From: Candidatus Kuenenia stuttgartensis
GTDB taxonomy: Bacteria > Bacteroidota > Bacteroidia > Chitinophagales > Chitinophagaceae
Reading direction: 5' to 3'
DNA length: 13,618 nucleotides
Assembly (NCBI GenBank): GCA_943330835.2
Contig: CALQJH020000015.1
Location: 1-13,618 of the forward strand
Shown in pieces: positions 1-6,467 of this stretch (its first letter is position 1; every line of letters starts with the position of its first letter). Under the pieces are notes generated by a model, which ran no database searches, was not told the DNA's origin, and saw nothing but the letters and a program-made list of their open reading frames with translations. The position numbers were made by a program, and so were the translations under genes.

Positions 1-338
1 GAAGAAGATGGGAGCAGATGATTGAGAATTATTTAAGAAAGCGCGAAAACCTGACGATGGTTTTTGTGTTAATAGATTCAAGACATACCCCTCAGAAAAT
101 CGATTTGCAGTTTTTGGAAAATTTAAAAATCTGGCAGATTCCTTTTTGTTTAATTTTTACAAAAAGTGACAAGGAAAACCAGCGTACCGTTAGTAAGAAT
201 GTAAAAGATTTTTTAGAAGCCATGAAAAAGACCTGGCAATTTTTGCCACAACATTTTGTGAGTAGCGCAGTAAAAAAATCAGGCAAAGATAAAATCCTTA
301 CTTATATTGAAGAGGTGATGAACCAGTTAAAAAATTAA
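1..338 (+). CDS. engB: Ribosome biogenesis GTP-binding protein EngB/YsxC (3' part)
   Basis: This is the C-terminal part of a TrmE-Era-EngA-EngB (TRAFAC) family GTPase; the gene begins before the window and the frame is open from base 3. EngB assists late assembly of the large ribosomal subunit. Visible family features are the segment RKRENL followed by VFVLIDSRHTPQKID, which lies just after the G3 region and is very typical of EngB. The G4 motif appears as TKSD, the usual EngB form of NKxD, and a G5-like SSA sits near the end (SSAVKKSGKD). The P-loop and switch regions are upstream of the window, so their integrity cannot be judged. The C-terminus ends shortly after the last helix, as expected for a protein of about 200 residues. 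The next gene is convergent. The hairpin at 352-384 has no T-tract on this strand, so the terminator for engB is unclear. Confidence 0.9.
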   Translation, partial: RRWEQMIENYLRKRENLTMVFVLIDSRHTPQKIDLQFLENLKIWQIPFCLIFTKSDKENQRTVSKNVKDFLEAMKKTWQFLPQHFVSSAVKKSGKDKILTYIEEVMNQLKN

Positions 339-351
339 TTTTATTTAAGTA

Positions 352-384
352 AATAAAAAAAGGGCAGCTCCTAACACTGCCCTT
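352..384 (-). terminator. Rho-independent terminator of the metalloprotease gene
   Basis: An 8-bp perfect inverted repeat (AAGGGCAG at 360-367 and CTGCCCTT at 377-384) encloses a 9-base loop. On the minus strand it lies 19 bases after the protease stop codon, and its 3' arm runs into a tract of seven T followed by ATTT. On the plus strand the same hairpin is followed by AACTAACAC, so it should end minus-strand transcription but works poorly, if at all, for engB. Confidence 0.85.
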
Positions 385-403
385 AACTAACACATAATCA
401 ACC

Positions 404-1990
404 TTACTGTTTTACTATTCTTTCTACTTGCTTATTATTTTTTCCAAACAATTGAATAACATACATTCCTTTTGTTGGGTTATACATATTGATATTGTTC
501 ATTCCTGTTGTTCCATTTCCAAAAGCTATCATCCGTCCATTCATATCCATAATTCTATATTGATAATTTTCAGTAGCATTTACGGTAATCTGATTTGTAA
601 TTAATGTAGAAACTTTAAATGATTTGCTTTCTATTTCATTTGATTTCAAACTGATCACATTAGAATACACAACTTCATCTGACATAGACACGGCTTTAAT
701 TCTGTAGTATTTAATATTATTATCTGTTGGGGTGTAATTGAAACTTTTTGAACGAATAGAAGCGTTATTCAACGTAGTGAAATTAATGCCATCTATAGAG
801 AACTCAATACTTATTTGGTTTGCGATTTCAGGATTCATCATATCCCAATGAAGGTCGTGCTCGTTTAAATTTGCAGTCCCTAACAGGGCAAGAGATTTAA
901 TGATTATCTTGTTACTGGTTCCACTAAAAGTATAAGCTCCTAAGCTTCCGTAATTACTGGTGTTATTATTACCAGTGCCATCTATAATGATATAATAAAT
1001 TCCTTTTGTTAAAAGCGTATCTATAATTACACTCATGTTATCTTCAGGATTGTAAGTACGGATTAGATTTTTTGATTCATCATACAGCATCAATTTGATG
1101 TCTAAATTAGCGCCATCGTTTCTTAATCCTATAGTATAAGGGTTTGCTTCGAATGATATTCTTTTTGTATGATCTAAAGAAAATGAAAAAGCGTCCTTAT
1201 CATTACTTGTTGTTATTATTCCACTAATACTAAATTTGTTGCTCGTAAGATTTAGAGTAGAAGTATTTAATGAATCGGTATAATCATCTGTACGATAAGT
1301 AAATCCATTTGAACCAGTGATGATACTCAAGTTATCCTGAGTATTACCGCATCCTGAAGGAGTAGGACCATCATTCCAACCAGTCATATTTTTACTATAA
1401 CTGCTACCCATAAGTGGTGCCCAACTTGTTTCATCTGCCCCACTACCAATACCAGTATTGTAAGTTTCTACTAAAGCACAAGTAGCATCGTATTTACTTT
1501 GATGTGATAATCCTAAGGTATGACCACTTTCATGACTGCAACATTCTGCAATACTTTTAGGATTGTTATTTAGTCTGTCAGAAAATACAAATCCTGGTGT
1601 GTTATCACCCCATTTGAAAGACCCTGTAAATGATACTCCACCAACATTTGGCTTCCAGCTACTCGTAGGAGTTATGATGATTCTGATTCTTTTATTTAAA
1701 GGAGCGTGTAAAAAAGTTGTTGAATCCGTTGTGATATTTATTTCAAATGGACGATAATCTTCTGCCACACGGTTAAAGATTTCTTCTATTTGATCATCAC
1801 TTAGTGTAGCTGCTTCACAAAAAATAGGGTTGCCACCATTCCAAAGAGTTCCGCTAACAGCTTGACCATTAAAGTCAAGATAAATTGTTGCAGTTGCTGA
1901 TGGATAGCTATTTAAAACGGGCTGACTGAATGCAGTTATCGCTAACAAACTACATAACAATGCAATAATAGATTTAGTAAAGTTTTTCAT
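404..1990 (-). CDS. Secreted zinc metalloprotease (metzincin) with PPC-like domain and T9SS C-terminal sorting domain
   Basis: This is a predicted exported metzincin endopeptidase of 528 residues. A signal peptide covers about residues 1-22 (MKNFTKS, a hydrophobic stretch, then AFSQ). The catalytic domain follows directly. It holds the zinc site HESGHTLGLSH (153-163, HExxHxxGxxH) and a probable Met-turn, APLMGSSY, with Met194. Residues 250-358 resemble a bacterial pre-peptidase C-terminal (PPC) beta-sandwich, and 362-450 a fibronectin-III-like module ending YYRIKAV. The last 70 or so residues form a type-A T9SS sorting domain (RIMDMNGRMI, then KGMYVIQL and a basic end). The frame can be extended 9 codons to a TTG at 2017, but the ATG at 1990 opens a clean signal peptide and is chosen. 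There is no room for an N-terminal prodomain. A small secreted protein is encoded 55 bases upstream on the same strand, probably cotranscribed. The substrate is unknown. Confidence 0.88.
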   Translation of the reverse strand: MKNFTKSIIALLCSLLAITAFSQPVLNSYPSATATIYLDFNGQAVSGTLWNGGNPIFCEAATLSDDQIEEIFNRVAEDYRPFEINITTDSTTFLHAPLNKRIRIIITPTSSWKPNVGGVSFTGSFKWGDNTPGFVFSDRLNNNPKSIAECCSHESGHTLGLSHQSKYDATCALVETYNTGIGSGADETSWAPLMGSSYSKNMTGWNDGPTPSGCGNTQDNLSIITGSNGFTYRTDDYTDSLNTSTLNLTSNKFSISGIITTSNDKDAFSFSLDHTKRISFEANPYTIGLRNDGANLDIKLMLYDESKNLIRTYNPEDNMSVIIDTLLTKGIYYIIIDGTGNNNTSNYGSLGAYTFSGTSNKIIIKSLALLGTANLNEHDLHWDMMNPEIANQISIEFSIDGINFTTLNNASIRSKSFNYTPTDNNIKYYRIKAVSMSDEVVYSNVISLKSNEIESKSFKVSTLITNQITVNATENYQYRIMDMNGRMIAFGNGTTGMNNINMYNPTKGMYVIQLFGKNNKQVERIVKQ

Positions 1991-2045
1991 TTTGGTAGGA
2001 TTAATTGTAATTAACAATTGGGTTGATTATTGGACTTCGAATTAT

Positions 2046-2504
2046 TTAGAAACTACAATCTTGTAGTATATCTCTCATTTCTATTTTTTCTATTTTATAA
2101 TTATTAGCTTCTGCTTTTTCAATACTATAACCATCATTAGCATCAGTATTGATAATTCTGCCCACATATGATTCGGAAAGATCCTCATTGGTTATTTTAG
2201 AAAGTTGCAATAAAGCATTTGGCAATAAAGTCGATTTAATAATTACTGTCTGTAGATTTTCATATTGAATCCCATTACTTAAAACCACACCTTTAAAAAT
2301 AAAATCATTATTAAAGGAGATAGCAATTGATTCGCCAGATTTAGCTGACATGGTTGATTGTAAAACACTTTTGGAAAAATTTATTTCGCGGGAGAAGTTG
2401 GCGAAAATTTCTTTTGAAATTGCATCGGTTTTTTGTTGAGCAAATCCAATTTGTGTTGTTGTCATTAATAACAGTATTACTACTGCTTGAGTTAAAGTTT
2501 TCAT
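2046..2504 (-). CDS. Small secreted protein of unknown function, upstream of the metalloprotease
   Basis: A 152-residue protein that I do not recognise as a named family. Residues 1-22 are a clear signal peptide (MKTLTQ, then VVILLLMTT, ending GFAQ), so it is exported to the periplasm or beyond. The mature part is mixed alpha/beta by eye. It has strand-like segments (ESIAISFNNDFIFKGVVLS, then TVIIKSTLL), a stretch SYVGRIINTDANDGYSIEK, and a final YKIEKIEM. The only cysteine is four residues from the end region, in QDCSF. It has no T9SS sorting domain and no lipobox. It is followed 55 bases later by the metalloprotease, which lacks a prodomain. The YxGxI...DGYxIE pattern loosely recalls metalloprotease propeptides, so a role as a separate propeptide, chaperone or inhibitor is possible. 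That is inference only. Confidence 0.75.
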   Translation of the reverse strand: MKTLTQAVVILLLMTTTQIGFAQQKTDAISKEIFANFSREINFSKSVLQSTMSAKSGESIAISFNNDFIFKGVVLSNGIQYENLQTVIIKSTLLPNALLQLSKITNEDLSESYVGRIINTDANDGYSIEKAEANNYKIEKIEMRDILQDCSF

Positions 2505-2825
2505 AGGTTGGGTTTGATTGGGTATTAAATCACTATTCTAAATCTTAAAACGTTCCTTGAGTTCGTTTTAGTATAAAACCTGATAAATATTTCTAAATAA
2601 GGGGAAGGTATTATGATGCTTCTTAATGTACTTTATTAGTGAAATAGCATTTAAATTACTATAAATCAATAATTTATGAAGAGATTGATCACATAATATG
2701 GTATAGTGAGGATATTCTAAATTAAATAATAGGTATTATTATTTAAACTTATATGTATGCTGTAATATTATTTAGAGTTCAATCCAATAGCCAACTTTTT
2801 TAAAGTACTGAACTCAGTTCTATAG
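2505..2825. other. 321-base AT-rich gap without a gene
   Basis: No convincing coding frame or RNA gene is visible. The gap must hold the promoter of the minus-strand secreted-protein/protease pair and the 3' end of the DUF393 transcript, but I find no good TAnnTTTG element on the minus strand. A 7-bp inverted repeat (GAGTTCA at 2775-2781, TGAACTC at 2809-2815) has a 27-base loop and no T-tract, so it is not a convincing terminator. GGTATTA recurs three times (2521, 2607, 2732), which may be chance in such AT-rich DNA. Confidence 0.6.
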
Positions 2826-3245
2826 CTACAGAAATCTACTTGAAATTGTATCATTGGGTATCATGCAACTTGCTTGTCTACCAAACCACTTAAATCTGTT
2901 TGATGCAATCATATTATAAATAGGATCTCTCAAAAAAGGGGGGATAATAATAAATACAGATAATATTTTACTGAATCCTTTCAGTTGATATGCAACTTTC
3001 AATGCAGCAGTAGATTTCGTAAAAGCAATATTGTTTTGTATTAAAACGAATGAATTTATAGAATTTGTGTTAGAGAGGTATTTCGCTCTTATTTTTTTTC
3101 CTGTTTCACTTTCTAATGCCGCAAATTGAAAAATAGACTTAGGGTCTTTTTTTATAATAAACAAAATCAACCTATTGCATAAAATACAATGTCCATCAAA
3201 TAAAATGATTTCTTTTTTTTTCAAAATTGATGTTGTGTTAATCAT
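2826..3245 (-). CDS. DCC-family (DUF393) thiol-disulfide oxidoreductase-like protein
   Basis: A 139-residue protein of the DUF393/DCC family, named after the N-terminal DxxCxxC motif, seen here as FDGHCILCNR (Asp17, Cys20, Cys23). The family is predicted to have a thioredoxin-like fold and is annotated as thiol-disulfide oxidoreductase, but its substrates are largely unknown. The family's usual later parts are present: VLIQNNIAFTKSTAALKV, and a C-terminal WFGRQASCMIP with a further cysteine (Cys127). The frame could start at 3275 with MAELNSAIFI, but those codons lie in the 3' arm of the terminator of the upstream gene. The ATG at 3245 gives the usual family length and is preferred. An A9 run encodes the lysines just before the first beta strand. 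With the terminator directly upstream, expression needs read-through from the E2 gene or a promoter inside its 3' end. Confidence 0.85.
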   Translation of the reverse strand: MINTTSILKKKEIILFDGHCILCNRLILFIIKKDPKSIFQFAALESETGKKIRAKYLSNTNSINSFVLIQNNIAFTKSTAALKVAYQLKGFSKILSVFIIIPPFLRDPIYNMIASNRFKWFGRQASCMIPNDTISSRFL

Positions 3246-3284
3246 AATAAAAATGGCAGAATTTAATTCTGCCATTTTTATTAT
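3244..3284 (-). terminator. Strong terminator hairpin after the pyruvate dehydrogenase E2 gene
   Basis: A 20-bp perfect inverted repeat (3244-3263 with 3265-3284) centred on base 3264. Its core is GGCAGAAT/ATTCTGCC, flanked by A5 on one side and T5 on the other, so a T-tract follows the GC-containing stem on either strand. It begins 16 bases after the E2 stop codon on the minus strand. Its distal end overlaps the first two bases of the DUF393 start codon at 3245-3243. Confidence 0.88.
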
Positions 3285-3300
3285 AAAGTGCTATAATAAG

Positions 3301-4527
3301 TTATACTAACATGGTTACAGGGTTCTCTATATATTTTTTCAAAGTTTGTAAAAATGAAGCAGCAACTGCTCCATCTACACTTCTATGATCGCAACTTAGT
3401 GTTACTTTCATCATATTTGCCACATCAAATCCTGTTGCTTTTTTAACTACGACTTCTTTTATTCTGCCAACAGCAAGAATACAGCTATCGGGAGGATTTA
3501 TGATTGCGGTAAATTCTTCGATGTCCATCATTCCTAAGTTAGAAATGGTAAACGTATTTCCACTGAATTCAGCGGGTTGTATTTTTTTGTCTTTTGCCTT
3601 TGCGTACAAGCTTTTAGTTTCAGCGGCAATTTGTGAAAGTGATTTTTGATCGGCAAACTTTATTACAGGAACAATAAGACCTTCTGGCATTGCAACTGCT
3701 GAACCAATATGAATATGATGATTGCGACGGATAAAATCATTCATCCAGCTGCTGTTAACGTCTGGGTGCTGACGCAAAGCTGCAGCGCAAGCTTTTATAA
3801 TCATATCATTGAAAGAAACTTTTACTGGGCTGATTTCATTGATTGAATTTCTTGCGGCTATTGCATTATCCATATTCATCTCCATTGTGAGATAGAAATG
3901 AGGTGCATTGAACATGCTTTCACTCAGTCTACGTGCAATTGTTTTCCGCATTTGAGTTAGTGGAATATCGGTATGTCCTTCTTCTGTAGTAGAAACAAAG
4001 TTGAAAACCGGTATTGCATCCATTTTAGTAGTTGATGGACTGTAATCATCTACATCTTTTTTGATCACTCTTCCTCCATCACCAGTTCCTGCCAATTTGC
4101 TGATATCTATTCCTTTATCAGCTGCAATTTTTTTAGCCAATGGAGATGCTTTAACTCTATCTTCATTTGATGAAGCTACTGTAGCTGCGATCGGTTGACT
4201 TGAAGCAACTGATGCTGTTGCTAAAGCTTCCACAACAGCCGAAGGGCTTTCTGCTTTTTTATCAGTTAATAAATCTTTGAAATCTTCTCCTGCTTTTCCA
4301 ACGATAGCTAATATTCCATCAACTTGAACGGCATTACCTGCTTCTACACCAATATGCAATAAAACGCCATCATTGTAACTTTCCAACTCCATAGTGGCTT
4401 TGTCTGTTTCTACATCAGCCAAAACATCACCGGGCTTAATTTTATCTCCCACTTTTTTATTCCAAGCTACAATCTTGCCTTCTGTCATCGTATCACTCAG
4501 TCTGGGCATTCTTATTACCTCTGCCAT
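3301..4527 (-). CDS. pdhC: Pyruvate dehydrogenase complex E2 component (dihydrolipoamide acetyltransferase)
   Basis: A 408-residue 2-oxo acid dehydrogenase acyltransferase. It passes the acetyl group from the lipoyl arm to CoA and forms the core of the cytoplasmic complex. Residues 1-80 are one lipoyl domain with the lipoylated lysine in ETDKATME (Lys43). An Ala/Ser-rich linker follows (about 95-120). The peripheral subunit-binding domain is at about 125-162 (VKASPLAKKIAADKGI, then GTGDGGRVIKKDV). The catalytic domain runs from about 187 to the end, with the active-site motif DHRSVDG (His381, Asp385). The start MAEVIRMPRLSDTMTEG is the typical N-terminus of pyruvate-specific E2. A 2-oxoglutarate or branched-chain E2 is less likely, because the lipoyl domain and short single-domain layout match the pyruvate type of Bacteroidota. 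No E1 or E3 gene lies next to it. A strong terminator follows. Confidence 0.92.
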   Translation of the reverse strand: MAEVIRMPRLSDTMTEGKIVAWNKKVGDKIKPGDVLADVETDKATMELESYNDGVLLHIGVEAGNAVQVDGILAIVGKAGEDFKDLLTDKKAESPSAVVEALATASVASSQPIAATVASSNEDRVKASPLAKKIAADKGIDISKLAGTGDGGRVIKKDVDDYSPSTTKMDAIPVFNFVSTTEEGHTDIPLTQMRKTIARRLSESMFNAPHFYLTMEMNMDNAIAARNSINEISPVKVSFNDMIIKACAAALRQHPDVNSSWMNDFIRRNHHIHIGSAVAMPEGLIVPVIKFADQKSLSQIAAETKSLYAKAKDKKIQPAEFSGNTFTISNLGMMDIEEFTAIINPPDSCILAVGRIKEVVVKKATGFDVANMMKVTLSCDHRSVDGAVAASFLQTLKKYIENPVTMLV

Positions 4528-4619
4528 ATATTTTTATTTTATTATTATTTGTGAGCCCGAAATTAATGCAAAAAGATTAAAATTAACTTTTAAGAGATTA
4601 ATTTGAAATTCTTTTAATA

Positions 4620-6401
4620 TTAAAGGTCTAATTTTAATTTTTCTTTCAAAATCTTTATTAAAGGGTATTGTTCCGTAAGGATGTTAAAATGTTCTTTTGT
4701 ATTAATGGCCTTTACATTTTCATCTGTATTCTCCATTTCCTTTTCTATAAGCAATAATTGATATTTTAAAATTCTGTCGTTGAAAAAATCCTGAAGGTGC
4801 GTAACAAGAGAGGCCCTTTCTCCCTCTATAAATTTCTGTTGAATATTGCTTTCTGTAATAATTTCAAAGGAATGCTCATCTACAATCTTTAACTCCGCAT
4901 TTTTAAAATTTGTTGCGGCAGAATGATTATTTTGAAGTTGAAGTTTTTCAATAAAAAGGCCCCATGCTTCTGATAGTTTTTCAATATTGAGCGTTGTTGA
5001 TAATACTTCTTTGTTATGCTGACTGGCAATTTGCTGTCTGATTTTACTCAAAGACCCAAGCTTTGCAGTTGTTTTTTCAGGAATTGGATTTTCCTGATTT
5101 ATTATTGGTGCTGCAATTGATTTAATTGTTTTTTTGGGTTCTTCAATAAGGAGAACAGCTGTCGTATTTTTTTTCGCAGTTGAAACGTTTTCAACTTTTG
5201 TTGAATGAGGGGCGAGAGTAATTGGAATTGCCTTAAAGGAAACAGCTTTTACGGTATCAATTATTTTTTTTTTACTAAGCCCGCTTTCTGTAGTAGTAAT
5301 TTCAATGGCCTGTTTTAAATAAGCCAATTTTATTAAAAGCAATTCTACATGTAATTTTTTGTTACGCGTTTGTTTGTATTGAATAAGAGAATCATTGATA
5401 ATATTTAATGAAGCAATGAGCCAGCCTATTTCAATTTTTGCAGCATTTTCAACATATCTGGGCTTGAATTCCTCAGCTACTTCTAATAGTTTTGCAGCTT
5501 TTTCATCTTTACAAACAAGTAAATTTCTGATGAATTCAGTATATCCTTCAAGGAAAGTATCTCCTTCAAAACCCTTTTGGTTGATTTCGTCAAACAAGAG
5601 CAAGGCATCTGCTAATTGTTGATGCTGCATTTGATCTAATAGCTTAAAATAGTAGTCTTCATCAAGAATATTGAGGTGCTCAAGCGTATTCTTATAAGTG
5701 ATTTTTCCTCCTGTGAAACTTACAATTTTATCCAGAATACTAAGTGCGTCTCTCAAACAGCCCTCACTTTTTTGCGCGATGAAATGAAGGGCAGTTTTTT
5801 CTGCCACAATCTTTTCTTTTTTAATAATTTCTTCTAAATGCTCAACAGTATCGTTAATGGTTATGCGCTTAAAATCGAATATCTGACACCTGCTAAGAAT
5901 TGTTGGAAGAATTTTATGTTTTTCTGTAGTGGCTAAAATAAAAATAGCATAAGGTGGTGGTTCTTCAAGAGTTTTGAGAAAGGCATTGAATGCATTGGTG
6001 CTAAGCATATGAACCTCATCTACAATATACACTTTGTATTGCCCTGCCTGAGGCGCAAATCTTATCTGCTCAATGAGCTTTCGCATTTCATCTACGCCAT
6101 TATTACTAGCCGCATCGAGTTCATGTATATTGAAGGAGTTGCCATTATCGAAAGAAATACAGCTGTTACATTTGTTACAGGCTTCTCCATCTTTCGTCCG
6201 GCTTTCACAATTAATTGTCTTGGCTAATATTCTGGCACAGGTTGTTTTTCCTACACCTCTTGGACCACAAAATAAAAAAGCATGGGCCAACTGGTTATTG
6301 TTGATGGCATTTTTGAGCGTAGTGGTAATATGAGCCTGCCCAATGACAGTACTAAAATTTTGAGGTCTGTATTTTCTGGCGGAAACGATAAATTTATCCA
6401 T
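4620..6401 (-). CDS. dnaX: DNA polymerase III subunit gamma/tau
   Basis: A 593-residue clamp-loader ATPase that opens the sliding clamp and ties the polymerase cores together. The N-terminus MDKFIVSARKYRPQ is standard. Walker A is GPRGVGKTT (46-54), the zinc-binding cysteines are Cys65, 75, 78 and 81, and Walker B is VYIVDEVH (124-131). Sensor 1 lies in LATTEKHK (157-163) and the arginine finger is SRC (170-172). The lid and the helical oligomerisation domain extend to about residue 372. A lysine- and threonine-rich linker (about 373-470) and a tau-type C-terminal domain (about 474-593) follow. Codons 377-380 contain an A10 run with stops just after it in both other frames, a possible source of a shorter gamma of 379-381 residues. 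The start is preceded by a hairpin and a -7-like box, so the gene may have its own promoter despite lying in a long same-strand row. Confidence 0.95.
   Translation of the reverse strand: MDKFIVSARKYRPQNFSTVIGQAHITTTLKNAINNNQLAHAFLFCGPRGVGKTTCARILAKTINCESRTKDGEACNKCNSCISFDNGNSFNIHELDAASNNGVDEMRKLIEQIRFAPQAGQYKVYIVDEVHMLSTNAFNAFLKTLEEPPPYAIFILATTEKHKILPTILSRCQIFDFKRITINDTVEHLEEIIKKEKIVAEKTALHFIAQKSEGCLRDALSILDKIVSFTGGKITYKNTLEHLNILDEDYYFKLLDQMQHQQLADALLLFDEINQKGFEGDTFLEGYTEFIRNLLVCKDEKAAKLLEVAEEFKPRYVENAAKIEIGWLIASLNIINDSLIQYKQTRNKKLHVELLLIKLAYLKQAIEITTTESGLSKKKIIDTVKAVSFKAIPITLAPHSTKVENVSTAKKNTTAVLLIEEPKKTIKSIAAPIINQENPIPEKTTAKLGSLSKIRQQIASQHNKEVLSTTLNIEKLSEAWGLFIEKLQLQNNHSAATNFKNAELKIVDEHSFEIITESNIQQKFIEGERASLVTHLQDFFNDRILKYQLLLIEKEMENTDENVKAINTKEHFNILTEQYPLIKILKEKLKLDL
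5264..5273 (-). promoter_or_regulatory. A10 slippery run in dnaX, candidate gamma/tau slippage site
   Basis: On the minus strand, ten consecutive A form codons 377-379 (Lys-Lys-Lys) and the first base of codon 380. The bases that follow are TAATTGA. Losing one A puts TAA in frame at once (379 residues). Gaining one A, or a -1 ribosomal shift, gives Asn-Asn and then TGA (381 residues). Both products end just after the oligomerisation domain. This matches the known behaviour of Thermus dnaX, where an A9 run produces gamma by slippage; that it happens here is inference. Confidence 0.6.
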
Positions 6402-6407
6402 ATTCTT

Positions 6408-6423
6408 ATTAGCCGTGGCTAAT
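6408..6423 (-). promoter_or_regulatory. Hairpin / near-perfect palindrome in the dnaX leader
   Basis: ATTAGCC and GGCTAAT form a 16-base near-perfect palindrome. As RNA it folds into a 6- or 7-bp stem with a tiny loop, ending only 6 bases before the dnaX ATG on the minus strand. There is no T-tract on that strand, so it is not a terminator of the preceding gene. It could slow ribosome binding or be a protein-binding site. Confidence 0.45.
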
Positions 6424-6440
6424 CTTTATTTTTCAGAGGT

Positions 6441-6448
6441 CAAATTTA
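6441..6448 (-). promoter_or_regulatory. Possible -7 promoter element of dnaX
   Basis: TAAATTTG on the minus strand matches the Bacteroidota -7 consensus TAnnTTTG exactly. It would place a transcript start about 30 bases before the dnaX ATG, so that the hairpin lies in the leader. No good TTTG or TTG is seen at the -33 distance, and single -7 matches are common in AT-rich DNA. Confidence 0.35.
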
Positions 6449-6467
6449 ATTCTTTAATCTTAGACTA

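Noticed and set aside
1991..2017. Longer metalloprotease start at a TTG (9 extra residues)
   Set aside because: The extension puts a polar segment in front of a normal signal peptide; the ATG at 1990 opens directly with MKNFTKS and a hydrophobic core.
2775..2815. Inverted repeat GAGTTCA/TGAACTC as terminator of DUF393
   Set aside because: The stem is only 7 bp with a 27-base loop and no T-tract on the minus strand.
3213..3221. A9 run near the N-terminus of DUF393 as programmed slippage
   Set aside because: Slippage here would give only a tiny peptide before the active site, with no obvious use; treated as a lysine-rich stretch in an AT-rich gene.
3246..3275. Longer DUF393 start (MAELNSAIFI)
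   Set aside because: These codons are the 3' arm of a perfect terminator hairpin, and the family normally begins close to the strand before DxxCxxC; the ATG at 3245 fits better.
5167..5174. A second run (A8) in dnaX as another slippage site
   Set aside because: A8 runs also occur in unrelated genes here (for example in the Lol-type permease at 11752-11759), and the out-of-frame stop is not immediate on both sides; it is probably due to base composition.
6073..6333. Plus-strand open frames opposite the dnaX ATPase domain
   Set aside because: They are antisense to Walker A and the zinc-finger codons of dnaX, with no start signal or recognisable product.
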